Positions 31,632 to 38,160 of a stretch of 38,160 nt of DNA are shown in pieces (the first letter of the stretch is position 1; each line of letters opens with the position of its first letter). The notes beneath the pieces are model-generated. The model was not told where the DNA came from. It saw only the letters and a program-made list of their open reading frames with translations, and made no database searches. Both the position numbers and the translations under genes were made by a program. The DNA is from JAMIFN01 sp964608575 (GTDB lineage: Bacteria > Pseudomonadota > Gammaproteobacteria > Burkholderiales > Burkholderiaceae_C): contig CAZSPW010000002.1 in assembly GCA_964608575.1 (NCBI GenBank), positions 1 through 38,160 on the forward strand, given 5' to 3'.

Positions 31632-31690
31632 TTTGAGGTTTTAGGCCGTCAAAACTGCCTGGGCAGCTCATGAATTGATAGCGTTTTAGC
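31622..31690 (-). repeat. Interspersed repeat, copy G
   Basis: Reverse-strand core AGCTGCCCAGGCAG (31655-31668), with one change from the other copies. It fills the argH-xseB spacer, begins 2 bases from the argH stop, and runs into the first xseB codons. Its next block reads CGGCCTAAAAC as in the other copies. Confidence 0.82.
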
Positions 31691-31692
31691 CC

Positions 31693-33144
31693 TTATACAG
31701 CAGTTAAACGCGCTCGGTGGCGGGCAATCTGCGCCTGCACCTGCGCCGGCGCGGTGCCGCCTAGGGTATTGCGCGCGCCCATACTGCCTTCCAGGCTCAG
31801 CGGCGTGAACACATCGGCTGCAATGCGGGCATCAAAGGCTTGCAAATCTGCCAGTGAGAGTTCACTCAGATCAATGCCCTTGTTTAAAGCGGTTTTCACG
31901 GCGTGCGCCACGACTTCGTGCGCATCGCGGAAGGGCAGGCCTTTTTTCACCAAATAATCTGCCAGGTCGGTGGCGGTGGCATAGCCTTTGAAGGCGGCGG
32001 CGCGCATATTCTCGGCATTGACGGTGATGCCGCCGGCTTTGCCGCCTTGGCCGTCGTCCTGTCCGCCCACCATTTCGGCAAAGATGCGCAGGGTGTCTTT
32101 GAGGGTGTCCACGGTATCAAACAGCGGCTCTTTATCTTCTTGATTGTCTTTGTTATAGGCCAGTGGTTGGCCCTTCATCAGGGTAATCAAGCCCATCAAA
32201 TGCCCGACCACACGCCCCGTTTTACCGCGTGCCAGCTCGGGCACATCGGGGTTTTTCTTTTGCGGCATGATGGAGCTGCCTGTGGTGAAGCGGTCTGCTA
32301 TGCGGATGAAGGCAAAGTTCTGGCTCATCCACACAATCAGCTCCTCTGACAAGCGGCTGATATGCACCATGATGAGGCTGGCAGCGGCCGTGAATTCAAT
32401 CGCAAAATCGCGGTCGCTCACGGCGTCTAAGCTGTTTTGGCATACGCCTTCCATGCCCAGCGTGCGGGCTACCAGCTCGCGATCTAGCGGGTAAGTCGTG
32501 CCTGCCAGCGCGGCGCTGCCCAGCGGCAGGCGGTTGACGCGGCGGCGCACATCGCCTAGGCGTTCTTCATCGCGGGCAAACATTTCCACATAGGCCAGCA
32601 AGTGGTGAGCAAAGCTGACGGGTTGCGCCACCTGCAAGTGGGTAAAGCCGGGCATGATGGTGTGGGTGTGATCTGCCGCCACGCGCACCAGTGCCGCTTG
32701 CAGCTCGCGCAGCAGGGCGGCAATAGCGTCAATCTCACTGCGCAACCACAGGCGGATATCGGTGGCGACTTGGTCGTTGCGGCTGCGGCCTGTATGCAGG
32801 CGTTTGCCCGCGTCGCCCACCAGTTGCGTCAGGCGCGCTTCAATGTTCAGGTGCACATCTTCCAGGTCCAGCTTCCATTCAAAAGCGCCATTGGCGATTT
32901 CGGCGCTGATTTGTTCCATACCACGCTCAATATCAGCCAAATCTTGCGCGCTGATGATGCCTTGTTTGGCCAACATCGCCGCGTGTGCCAAGGAGCCTTG
33001 GATATCGGCCGCGGCCAGGCGTTTATCAAAAAACACGCTGGCCGTGTAGCGTTTGACCAGCTCGCTCATCGGTTCGGCGAAGAGGGCAGACCATGCTTGG
33101 GCTTTGGTCTCTAGCTGGTCAGATGATGGCGCGTTATTTGTCAT
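31693..33144 (-). CDS. argH: Argininosuccinate lyase ArgH
   Basis: ArgH (483 residues) splits argininosuccinate into arginine and fumarate, the last step of arginine synthesis. The superfamily signature GSSIMPQKKNPD is at residues 289-300 (catalytic serine loop), with HTGRSRNDQVATD (117-129) and PGFTHLQVAQP (H169) as the other active-site segments. The first 25 residues are a little longer than in E. coli. It is divergent from the AlgZ-like kinase, a pairing seen in many gamma- and betaproteobacteria. The 139-base spacer should hold both promoters, but no clear boxes stand out. Confidence 0.96.
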   Translation of the reverse strand: MTNNAPSSDQLETKAQAWSALFAEPMSELVKRYTASVFFDKRLAAADIQGSLAHAAMLAKQGIISAQDLADIERGMEQISAEIANGAFEWKLDLEDVHLNIEARLTQLVGDAGKRLHTGRSRNDQVATDIRLWLRSEIDAIAALLRELQAALVRVAADHTHTIMPGFTHLQVAQPVSFAHHLLAYVEMFARDEERLGDVRRRVNRLPLGSAALAGTTYPLDRELVARTLGMEGVCQNSLDAVSDRDFAIEFTAAASLIMVHISRLSEELIVWMSQNFAFIRIADRFTTGSSIMPQKKNPDVPELARGKTGRVVGHLMGLITLMKGQPLAYNKDNQEDKEPLFDTVDTLKDTLRIFAEMVGGQDDGQGGKAGGITVNAENMRAAAFKGYATATDLADYLVKKGLPFRDAHEVVAHAVKTALNKGIDLSELSLADLQAFDARIAADVFTPLSLEGSMGARNTLGGTAPAQVQAQIARHRARLTAV

Positions 33145-33283
33145 GGCAGGTAGGGGAAAAATCAGCCAGCGCGTGGCGCTGGCGCAAAAGTTAAACAGAT
33201 CAAGGCCGAGGGTGCCGCAGTTGCCGCATCTGGTGATGCATAAAGCTGGCTGCTGCGCGTGTTTTCAGTCACACTTGCGGGCC

Positions 33284-34330
33284 ATGGAAAAGAGCCAAAT
33301 TCTAAACCCGCCTTCAATCTTGGCGCAGACGCTGGAGCCAGTCGCACGGCCACAGCGGGTGTTTGACACTTGCAGAGTGGGCATTGTGCTGCGTGCGGTC
33401 TTGGGGCTAGAGGCGGTCGCTGGCTCTTTTACTTTATTTGGCGCCCAAGACTTTTGGGCTTGGTTCTTCGCTTTGTCTAGCATCACTGTGGGCATGGTGC
33501 CTGCGGCTTTGCTGTGGCTGCTGACGGTTTGCGCCCTGAAAAATCGCCTAGAACATGCCAGCCGCATTCGACAGTTGCTGTTTTTGCTGACGATGGGCGG
33601 GCTGTGTGGCTTTTACGCGGGGGTGATAAGCGGTGTGTTGCAAGGCTTACAGGCTGTGAATTTGCTCGCTTGTGCGCTCTTGGGAATGCAGGCTGCGCTG
33701 GCGATGATGGTGTATTTGATTTGGCGCGCGGCTGCACATCAGCCTGCTGCGACTGCGGCTCAATTGGTGGAATTACAAGCGCGGATACGCCCCCATTTTT
33801 TGTTTAACACTTTAAATAGTGCTATTGCTTTGATACGGCATGAGCCGCGCAAGGCTGAGCGTGTATTGGAAGATTTGAGCGAGCTGTTTCGTGCAGCTTT
33901 GGCTGAGCGCAATACGACTACGACCCTAGGGCAAGAGATTGCATTAGCGCAGCATTATTTAGCCATTGAGCAAGTGCGTTTTGGCTCACGCCTGCGTGTG
34001 CACTGGCAACTCGATCCGGCGCTGCAGGCCGTGCCTTTGCCTTTGCTGATCTTGCAGCCCTTGGTGGAAAATGCAGTCAAACACGGTGTCGAGCCCAGTT
34101 CTGGCGGCGCTGATATCACGGTGTTGACGCAAAAACGAGGGCAAAAAGCGCATATTCGCGTCAGTAACACTTTGTCATCCAACGCAGGTGAAAAGGGTCA
34201 TGGCATGGCGCTGCGCAATGTGCGCGATCGCTTATTGCTGCTGCACGATGTGGAGTGCGAATTCCGTGCGGGCATTAAAGCTGGACAGTACCAAGTGCGT
34301 ATAGATGTGCCTTTGCATGGGGCGCAATAA
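33284..34330 (+). CDS. AlgZ/LytS-type sensor histidine kinase
   Basis: A 348-residue membrane kinase of the His_kinase (LytS/YehU) type. Four or five hydrophobic segments lie between residues 33 and 148. The phosphoacceptor is H171 in RPHFLFNTLNS. The ATPase part has LVENAVKHGV (N263) and GHGMALRNVRDRL. ATG 33284 is chosen because an upstream extension would overlap argH and looks unlike coding sequence. In relatives this gene is followed by algR (a LytTR response regulator) and often hemC. Here a 322-base or longer spacer and a helicase follow, so its partner must be encoded elsewhere. Both catalytic halves look intact. Confidence 0.85.
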   Translation: MEKSQILNPPSILAQTLEPVARPQRVFDTCRVGIVLRAVLGLEAVAGSFTLFGAQDFWAWFFALSSITVGMVPAALLWLLTVCALKNRLEHASRIRQLLFLLTMGGLCGFYAGVISGVLQGLQAVNLLACALLGMQAALAMMVYLIWRAAAHQPAATAAQLVELQARIRPHFLFNTLNSAIALIRHEPRKAERVLEDLSELFRAALAERNTTTTLGQEIALAQHYLAIEQVRFGSRLRVHWQLDPALQAVPLPLLILQPLVENAVKHGVEPSSGGADITVLTQKRGQKAHIRVSNTLSSNAGEKGHGMALRNVRDRLLLLHDVECEFRAGIKAGQYQVRIDVPLHGAQ

Positions 34331-34691
34331 AAACTCGGGGGCAATAGCGATAAACTAGGCAGATCCCTAGGGTTTTTACGAATCTATGCGATAATTCGCG
34401 CCTTCGCGTAAAGAGGCTAAATTCCAGTCATCTGGCGCGATGTGCTCGTCACCCTCACACTTGCCTGCTTTGATCACTGTGCGCCCTGTGCGTCAGTGTG
34501 ATGTATTACTCCAGACCTTGGGGTATTGAATTTACAGGCCGTAATCGCTGCTTTTGCGCTTCATATCAGGTTTGGAGCGTGTTGTGCGCTTCTTGGTTTG
34601 AAGGTGATTTTTTTAACCTTTAAAACAAGGACATGAGTGCTCCTCGTGGCGCATGCGCGACTGCATGTGCCGGGGTGCGCGTGCATCAGCT
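34331..34691 (+). other. Long non-coding leader before the helicase gene
   Basis: A gene-free stretch of about 360 bases. It holds a possible -10 (GATAAT, 34390-34395, inside GCGATAATTCGC) without a good -35, and a small inverted repeat AAGGT/AACCTT near 34600-34617. A 32-codon-scale open frame begins at ATG 34633, out of frame with the helicase. A long leader is usual for cold-induced helicase genes, but no cold-box or riboswitch was recognised. Confidence 0.4.
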
Positions 34692-36644
34692 ATGCAAACA
34701 CATCACGATATTCTCGACACCCCAGTAGAGCTGGATTCCGCTATGGAAGCCCATGCTCAACAGGAAACTGCGTCTGTTGCGCAACCTAGCGCAAAAACAC
34801 AAGCGAAAACACAAGTACAAGCTGAGAACAACGCCCAAGTGGTATTTGCCGCTGCTGAACAAGCTTTGGCGGAACACCCCTTCACACAATTGGGGCTAAT
34901 GCCTGAATTGGTGCGTGCGGTAGCGGATTTAGGCTACACCCAACCTACGACAGTGCAGGCGCAGGTTATTCCTAAATCTTTGCATGGCGATAGCCACCGC
35001 GACTTGATGGTCAGTAGCCAAACTGGTAGCGGTAAAACGGCTGCTTTCTTATTGCCTATCTTGCATGACTTGGAAAATCTGCGTCGCGAAAAAGACCGTG
35101 CCGAGAGCCAAGAGTGGTCGCAAAAAATCAAAGAGGCAGAGGCCGCAGGTTTGCCGCCTCCGAAAAAGCCGCGTCGCCACAACCCCACCGATCGCCGCCA
35201 TTTCAAAGCAGCGCAACCGCAGGCCTTGATCTTGTGCCCTACGCGCGAATTAGCGCAGCAAGTCGCACACGACGCGATTGATTTAGTGCAATACATCAAA
35301 GGTGTACGCATCGCCAGCATCATCGGCGGCCTGCCTTATGCCCAGCAAGTTGCGCGCTTGCAAAATGCATCTTTGGTAGTGGCTACGCCTGGCCGCTTAT
35401 TGGATTTGGAGCGCGGTGGTCAAATTAAACTCGATCAAGTCCAATATTTGGTGCTGGATGAAGCCGATCGCATGCTCGACTTAGGCTTCGCTGAGGATTT
35501 AGAGGCCGTCCACGCTTTGACCGAAAAACGCAGTCACACCCTGATGTTTTCGGCTACTTTTGCGCCCCGCATTCAAAGCCTAGCTGCGAATTTGATGCGT
35601 CAGCCAGAGCGCATTCAAATTGATAGCCCGCAAGAGCGCCACGCCAATATTGCCCAAACCTTGTATTGGGCCGATCACAGTGCCCATCGTCGTAAATTGC
35701 TCGACCATATGCTGCGTGACACAGCCATTAACCAAGCTATCGTCTTTGCCTCAACGCAGGTGGAGTGTGATGGCCTGGCGCAGGATTTGGCTGATGCAGG
35801 TTTTTCTGCCGCAGCTTTGCATGGCGCCTTAAGTCAGGGGATGCGTAATCGTCGCCTGGGGCAATTGCGCGATGGCCGTATCCAGTTCTTGGTCGCTACG
35901 GATGTGGCTGCGCGCGGCATTGATGTCGCTACTATTAGCCATGTATTCAACTATGGTCTGCCTATGAAGGCCGAAGACTATGTGCATCGCATCGGGCGCA
36001 CTGGCAGGGCTGGGCGCGAAGGTATTGCCATTACCATCGCCGAGTTTCGCGATCGCTTCCGCATTAAAGATATCGAGTTCTACACCAAGCAGGTGCTCAG
36101 CACAGGCGTGATACCGGGGTTGGAGCCCAAAGCCGCACCACCGCAAGCTAAAAAAGGTTTTGGCGGCGCCAAAGGTGGTGGTAGTGGTCGAGGGGGTTTT
36201 AAATCTGGCGGGGCAGGGCGTGGTGGTTTTGGCGGCGGGTTTGCTGACCGCGATCGTCCACGCTTTGACGACAGGCCAGCTGGCCGTTTTGGCGGAGATC
36301 GTCAAGACGAGCGTTTTGCTGACCGTGATCGCCCACAGCGTCGCTTTGATGACAAGCCCGCTAGCCGTTTTGATAACGAGCGCCCACAAGGCCGCGGTGA
36401 TGAGCGTTTCTCCTCTAATCGTAGCTTCACAAAAGATAGCTTCTCAGGCAGGTTTGACGGGCAAAATGCCGAAAAGCGCGATCAAAAATTCGGGGCAGCT
36501 AAGCCGAGTGGCGCAGGCCGCAGTGGCCACGGCGGGCATGGTGCCCATGGCGCAGGTAAGAAAGAATTTGCCGATCGTGCTGGCATTCACTGGGTGGGTG
36601 CCAAGGCCAAAAAAGGTGATTTTCGCAAACGCCGTAGTGATTAA
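34692..36644 (+). CDS. rhlE: DEAD-box ATP-dependent RNA helicase, RhlE type
   Basis: About 650 residues from ATG 34692; ATG 34653 would add 13 Arg/Cys-rich residues and cannot be excluded, as neither has a clear ribosome site. It unwinds RNA in ribosome assembly or mRNA decay. Visible motifs: Q-motif region FTQLGLMPELVRAVADLGY, motif I SQTGSGKT (109-116), PTRELAQQV, DEAD (256-259), SAT, ATDVAARGID and HRIGRTGRAG. Between motif I and Ia is an insert of about 45 charged residues, as I recall from other Burkholderiales RhlE proteins. The C-terminal 170 residues are rich in Gly, Arg, Asp and Phe, with repeats of the form DRDRPRFDDRP, an RNA-binding tail. Part of this tail matches the intergenic repeat family. 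A terminator follows. Confidence 0.92.
   Translation: MQTHHDILDTPVELDSAMEAHAQQETASVAQPSAKTQAKTQVQAENNAQVVFAAAEQALAEHPFTQLGLMPELVRAVADLGYTQPTTVQAQVIPKSLHGDSHRDLMVSSQTGSGKTAAFLLPILHDLENLRREKDRAESQEWSQKIKEAEAAGLPPPKKPRRHNPTDRRHFKAAQPQALILCPTRELAQQVAHDAIDLVQYIKGVRIASIIGGLPYAQQVARLQNASLVVATPGRLLDLERGGQIKLDQVQYLVLDEADRMLDLGFAEDLEAVHALTEKRSHTLMFSATFAPRIQSLAANLMRQPERIQIDSPQERHANIAQTLYWADHSAHRRKLLDHMLRDTAINQAIVFASTQVECDGLAQDLADAGFSAAALHGALSQGMRNRRLGQLRDGRIQFLVATDVAARGIDVATISHVFNYGLPMKAEDYVHRIGRTGRAGREGIAITIAEFRDRFRIKDIEFYTKQVLSTGVIPGLEPKAAPPQAKKGFGGAKGGGSGRGGFKSGGAGRGGFGGGFADRDRPRFDDRPAGRFGGDRQDERFADRDRPQRRFDDKPASRFDNERPQGRGDERFSSNRSFTKDSFSGRFDGQNAEKRDQKFGAAKPSGAGRSGHGGHGAHGAGKKEFADRAGIHWVGAKAKKGDFRKRRSD
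36436..36475 (+). repeat. Possible repeat-family relic inside the helicase coding sequence
   Basis: ATAGCTTCTCAGGCAGGTTT continues the match GAT-AGCTGCTCAGGCAG of copy D with one change in the 14-base core (36438-36451), then TTGACGG and AAAATGCC resemble TTGGCGG and GAAATGCC. It encodes part of the Gly/Arg-rich tail (DSFSGRFDG). It is either a captured repeat or chance. Confidence 0.45.
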
Positions 36645-36673
36645 ATAAGCCCTGTGCAAGGGTAAAAAACCAT

Positions 36674-36703
36674 AAGCCCGGGCGCTACACTCGGGCTTTT
36701 TGC
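36674..36703 (+). terminator. Intrinsic terminator of the helicase gene
   Basis: AAGCCCG (36674-36680) pairs with CGGGCTT (36692-36698), followed by a short T-run. It lies 30 bases after the helicase stop and 20 bases before the next start, so aroK likely has its own promoter or relies on read-through. Confidence 0.75.
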
Positions 36704-36719
36704 TGTTGAAAGCGACGCT

Positions 36720-37259
36720 ATGACCATGATTGCGCTTGTAGGTTTGCCTGGCTCTGGTAAATCGACCATCAGTCGCCAGCTTGGCCGCCTTTTGCAATGC
36801 CCTGTGCTGGATACCGATGCCGTGATAGAAGAGTTTCTCGGCTGTAGCATTGCTGAATATTTTGCGCGGGAAGGCGAGCAAGCTTTTCGCGATATTGAAG
36901 CCAAAACGCTGGCGGAGGCTTTGGCCTTGCGTCGCTGCCCTGCTGTTTTGGCAACTGGGGGCGGCATTGTGTTGCGGCCAGAAAACCGGCAAGCATTGCG
37001 TGAGCTGGCCTATACCGTCTATCTCCACGCCCAGCCCGAGCAGCTATTTCTGCGTTTGAAAAATGATCGCAGTCGGCCTTTATTGCAAAACACCAATGTG
37101 CATGAAAAATTGCATAGTTTGTATGCCCAACGCCATGCCTTGTACCAAGAGGTGGCGCATTGTCAGGTAGATGCAAGCAGTCACAGCCCGCAAGCCGTGG
37201 CCGAAGAGGTGATCGCGCTTTACCAAAAACGATGCGGCAACTCCTGCACCAGCAGCTAA
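36720..37259 (+). CDS. aroK: Shikimate kinase
   Basis: A 179-residue shikimate kinase (ATP + shikimate to shikimate 3-phosphate) of the chorismate pathway. The P-loop GLPGSGKS is at residues 8-15. The shikimate-binding set is present: D33 in DTDAVIEEF, Arg in GEQAFRDIEAKTL and the GGG of ATGGGIVL. The lid arginine lies in NDRSRPLL. In most proteobacteria aroB follows, downstream of pilMNOPQ; neither is here, so this is a relocated or second copy. A second ATG two codons in (36726) is an equal alternative start. Confidence 0.9.
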   Translation: MTMIALVGLPGSGKSTISRQLGRLLQCPVLDTDAVIEEFLGCSIAEYFAREGEQAFRDIEAKTLAEALALRRCPAVLATGGGIVLRPENRQALRELAYTVYLHAQPEQLFLRLKNDRSRPLLQNTNVHEKLHSLYAQRHALYQEVAHCQVDASSHSPQAVAEEVIALYQKRCGNSCTSS

Positions 37260-37552
37260 GGCCTTGTTTTTCCGCAAAGGCAGACGCGATGCGGGCTTGA
37301 TGGCAGGCTTTTTAGTGCATAGCAAAACGCGCGCAAAGCAATCTGTTGCCAGTTTTCGTGAACATCCTTTTTCCTTTGGGTGGTTAAGTGTTTTCCCTAG
37401 TGAGATATTTCTAGATGAAAAGGCGGGGCGATTTTTTTCATGGTTAAAATTTGCCCCCAGCAGTTTGACTTGCCGCTTTAGGCAATCAGTCAGCGGCTGA
37501 AAACGAAGTTGTTTGTGTGGCTTTAGGGCTGCATACATTTAAAGGAAAATCA
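37260..37552 (+). other. Spacer without a supported gene
   Basis: A 293-base stretch between aroK and the DUF1329 gene. A 78-codon open frame (37264-37500) begins with a non-ATG codon, has no ribosome site and looks like no known protein. I see no hairpin with a T-run. Confidence 0.5.
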
Positions 37553-38160
37553 GTGAAAAAATCACTCTCCACTGTGCTTGCCATCACTTTCTTGGGCATG
37601 GTTGCAGGCGCTGCGCAAGCAAAAGTCTCTGCGGCAGAAGCTGCTAAATTGGGCACTACCCTGACTTGCACGGGTGCAGAAAAAGCGGGCAATGCCGATG
37701 GCTCTATTCCTGCCTTTTCTGGTAAGTGGTTGGGCGCTCCTGACGGTGTTAGCTACAAAAACAATGTAGGCCAGCATATTGCTGACCCTTATGCCAGCGA
37801 GCAACCTAAATTTGTGATTACTGCTGCCAATATGGCGCAGTACGCAGCTTTCTTGACTGACGGTCAGGAAAAAATGTTCAAAAAGTACCCTAATACTTTC
37901 AAAATCCCTGTCTATCCTACGCACCGCGATTTCCGTTTGGATGACAGCCACTGCGAAGCCACTAAAAAAGCGGCAACCAGCACAGAGTTGTCGGCAAATG
38001 GTTTGGATGCCGCAGGCGGCATCTACGGTAGCGTACCGTTTCCTATCCCTAAAACTGGCATGGAAGTGCTGTACAACGCCATGACAGCGCGCCGTTCTCA
38101 CACAGCGACAGTCGATCGTGATACCGCTGTGGTATCACCTAATGGCAATAAATTCTGGTC
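37553..38160 (+). CDS. DUF1329 domain outer-membrane/periplasmic protein (3' end outside window)
   Basis: An open frame that runs off the right edge after 202 codons. GTG 37553 has AAGGAAA six bases upstream. The N-terminus is a typical Sec signal peptide (MKKSLSTVLAITFLGMVAGAAQA, cut before KVS). After that come the DUF1329 hallmarks KVSAAEAAKLGTTLT, TGAEKAGNADGSIPAF, ADPYASEQPKFVITAANMAQY, FKIPVYPTHRDFR and SVPFPIPKTGMEVLYN. Members are usually about 440-460 residues, so less than half is seen. They are exported and often paired with a DUF1302 outer-membrane protein next door; the exact role is unknown and a lipid or sterol transport role is often suspected. Confidence 0.88.
   Translation, partial: MKKSLSTVLAITFLGMVAGAAQAKVSAAEAAKLGTTLTCTGAEKAGNADGSIPAFSGKWLGAPDGVSYKNNVGQHIADPYASEQPKFVITAANMAQYAAFLTDGQEKMFKKYPNTFKIPVYPTHRDFRLDDSHCEATKKAATSTELSANGLDAAGGIYGSVPFPIPKTGMEVLYNAMTARRSHTATVDRDTAVVSPNGNKFW

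Noticed and set aside
33053..33283. N-terminal extension of the AlgZ-like kinase into argH
   Set aside because: The extra 77 residues overlap the argH start antisense and look non-coding; ATG 33284 gives the family length.
37264..37500. 78-codon open frame after aroK
   Set aside because: It starts with a non-ATG codon, has no ribosome site, and its product resembles no family I know.
1..38160. tRNA, rRNA, CRISPR array, prophage or insertion-sequence transposase
   Set aside because: Nothing with the needed structure, spacing or transposase motifs was found on reading both strands. A tRNAscan-type search would be more sensitive.

Overview
The window looks like chromosome from a draft assembly of a Burkholderiales betaproteobacterium, most likely of the family Comamonadaceae. 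The gene families all read as betaproteobacterial: pilB-pilC-pilD-coaE, a PhaR regulator, FimV next to truA, an xseB-ispA-dxs run, an AlgZ-like kinase divergent from argH, and a RhlE-type helicase with a long insert. Seven intergenic copies of a repeat with the core AGCTGCTCAGGCAG resemble repeats known from Comamonadaceae. Family-level placement is inference. Two runs of exactly 100 N (4324-4423 and 17627-17726) are scaffold gaps of unknown true length.

Layout. 1-4323: type IV pilus assembly (pilB, cut by the window edge; pilC; pilD) and coaE, which runs into the first gap. 4424-8807: pdxH, phaR, a PlsC-type acyltransferase, a DUF423 membrane protein, ybeY and hemE. 9000-10817: an acyl-CoA synthetase-like enzyme. 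10999-13736: two overlapping membrane genes resembling CqsS-type sensor kinases; the first lacks a recognisable phosphoacceptor histidine and the second also lacks the ATP-binding boxes. 13844-16390: a pair of acyl-CoA dehydrogenases that look like the two unequal subunits of one enzyme. 16548-20002: a minus-strand cluster of an unrecognised protein, a small Ras-like GTPase and four Roadblock/LC7 proteins. 20203-23474: hemD, hemC, folE, trpF. 23701-27225: fimV and truA. 27421-31631: xseB-ispA-dxs-lpxB on the minus strand. 31693-34330: argH and a divergent AlgZ-like kinase. 34692-38160: a RhlE-type helicase, aroK and the start of a DUF1329 protein.

How the genes work together. Most genes are housekeeping: tetrapyrrole synthesis (hemC, hemD, hemE), isoprenoids (dxs, ispA), lipid A (lpxB), cofactors (coaE, pdxH, folE), aromatic amino acids (aroK, trpF), arginine (argH), and pilus machinery (pilBCD, fimV). 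Several usual neighbours are missing or moved: no hemX/hemY after hemD, no aroB after aroK, trpF before fimV instead of after truA, lpxB attached to dxs, and no algR after the AlgZ-like kinase. This suggests a rearranged genome.

The best candidates for something undescribed are the Roadblock/GTPase operon (16548-20002), which resembles a signalling switch without a kinase, and the tandem kinase-like pair (10999-13736). The interspersed repeat family is the third: it touches stop or start codons of several genes and seems to have left a copy inside the helicase coding sequence.
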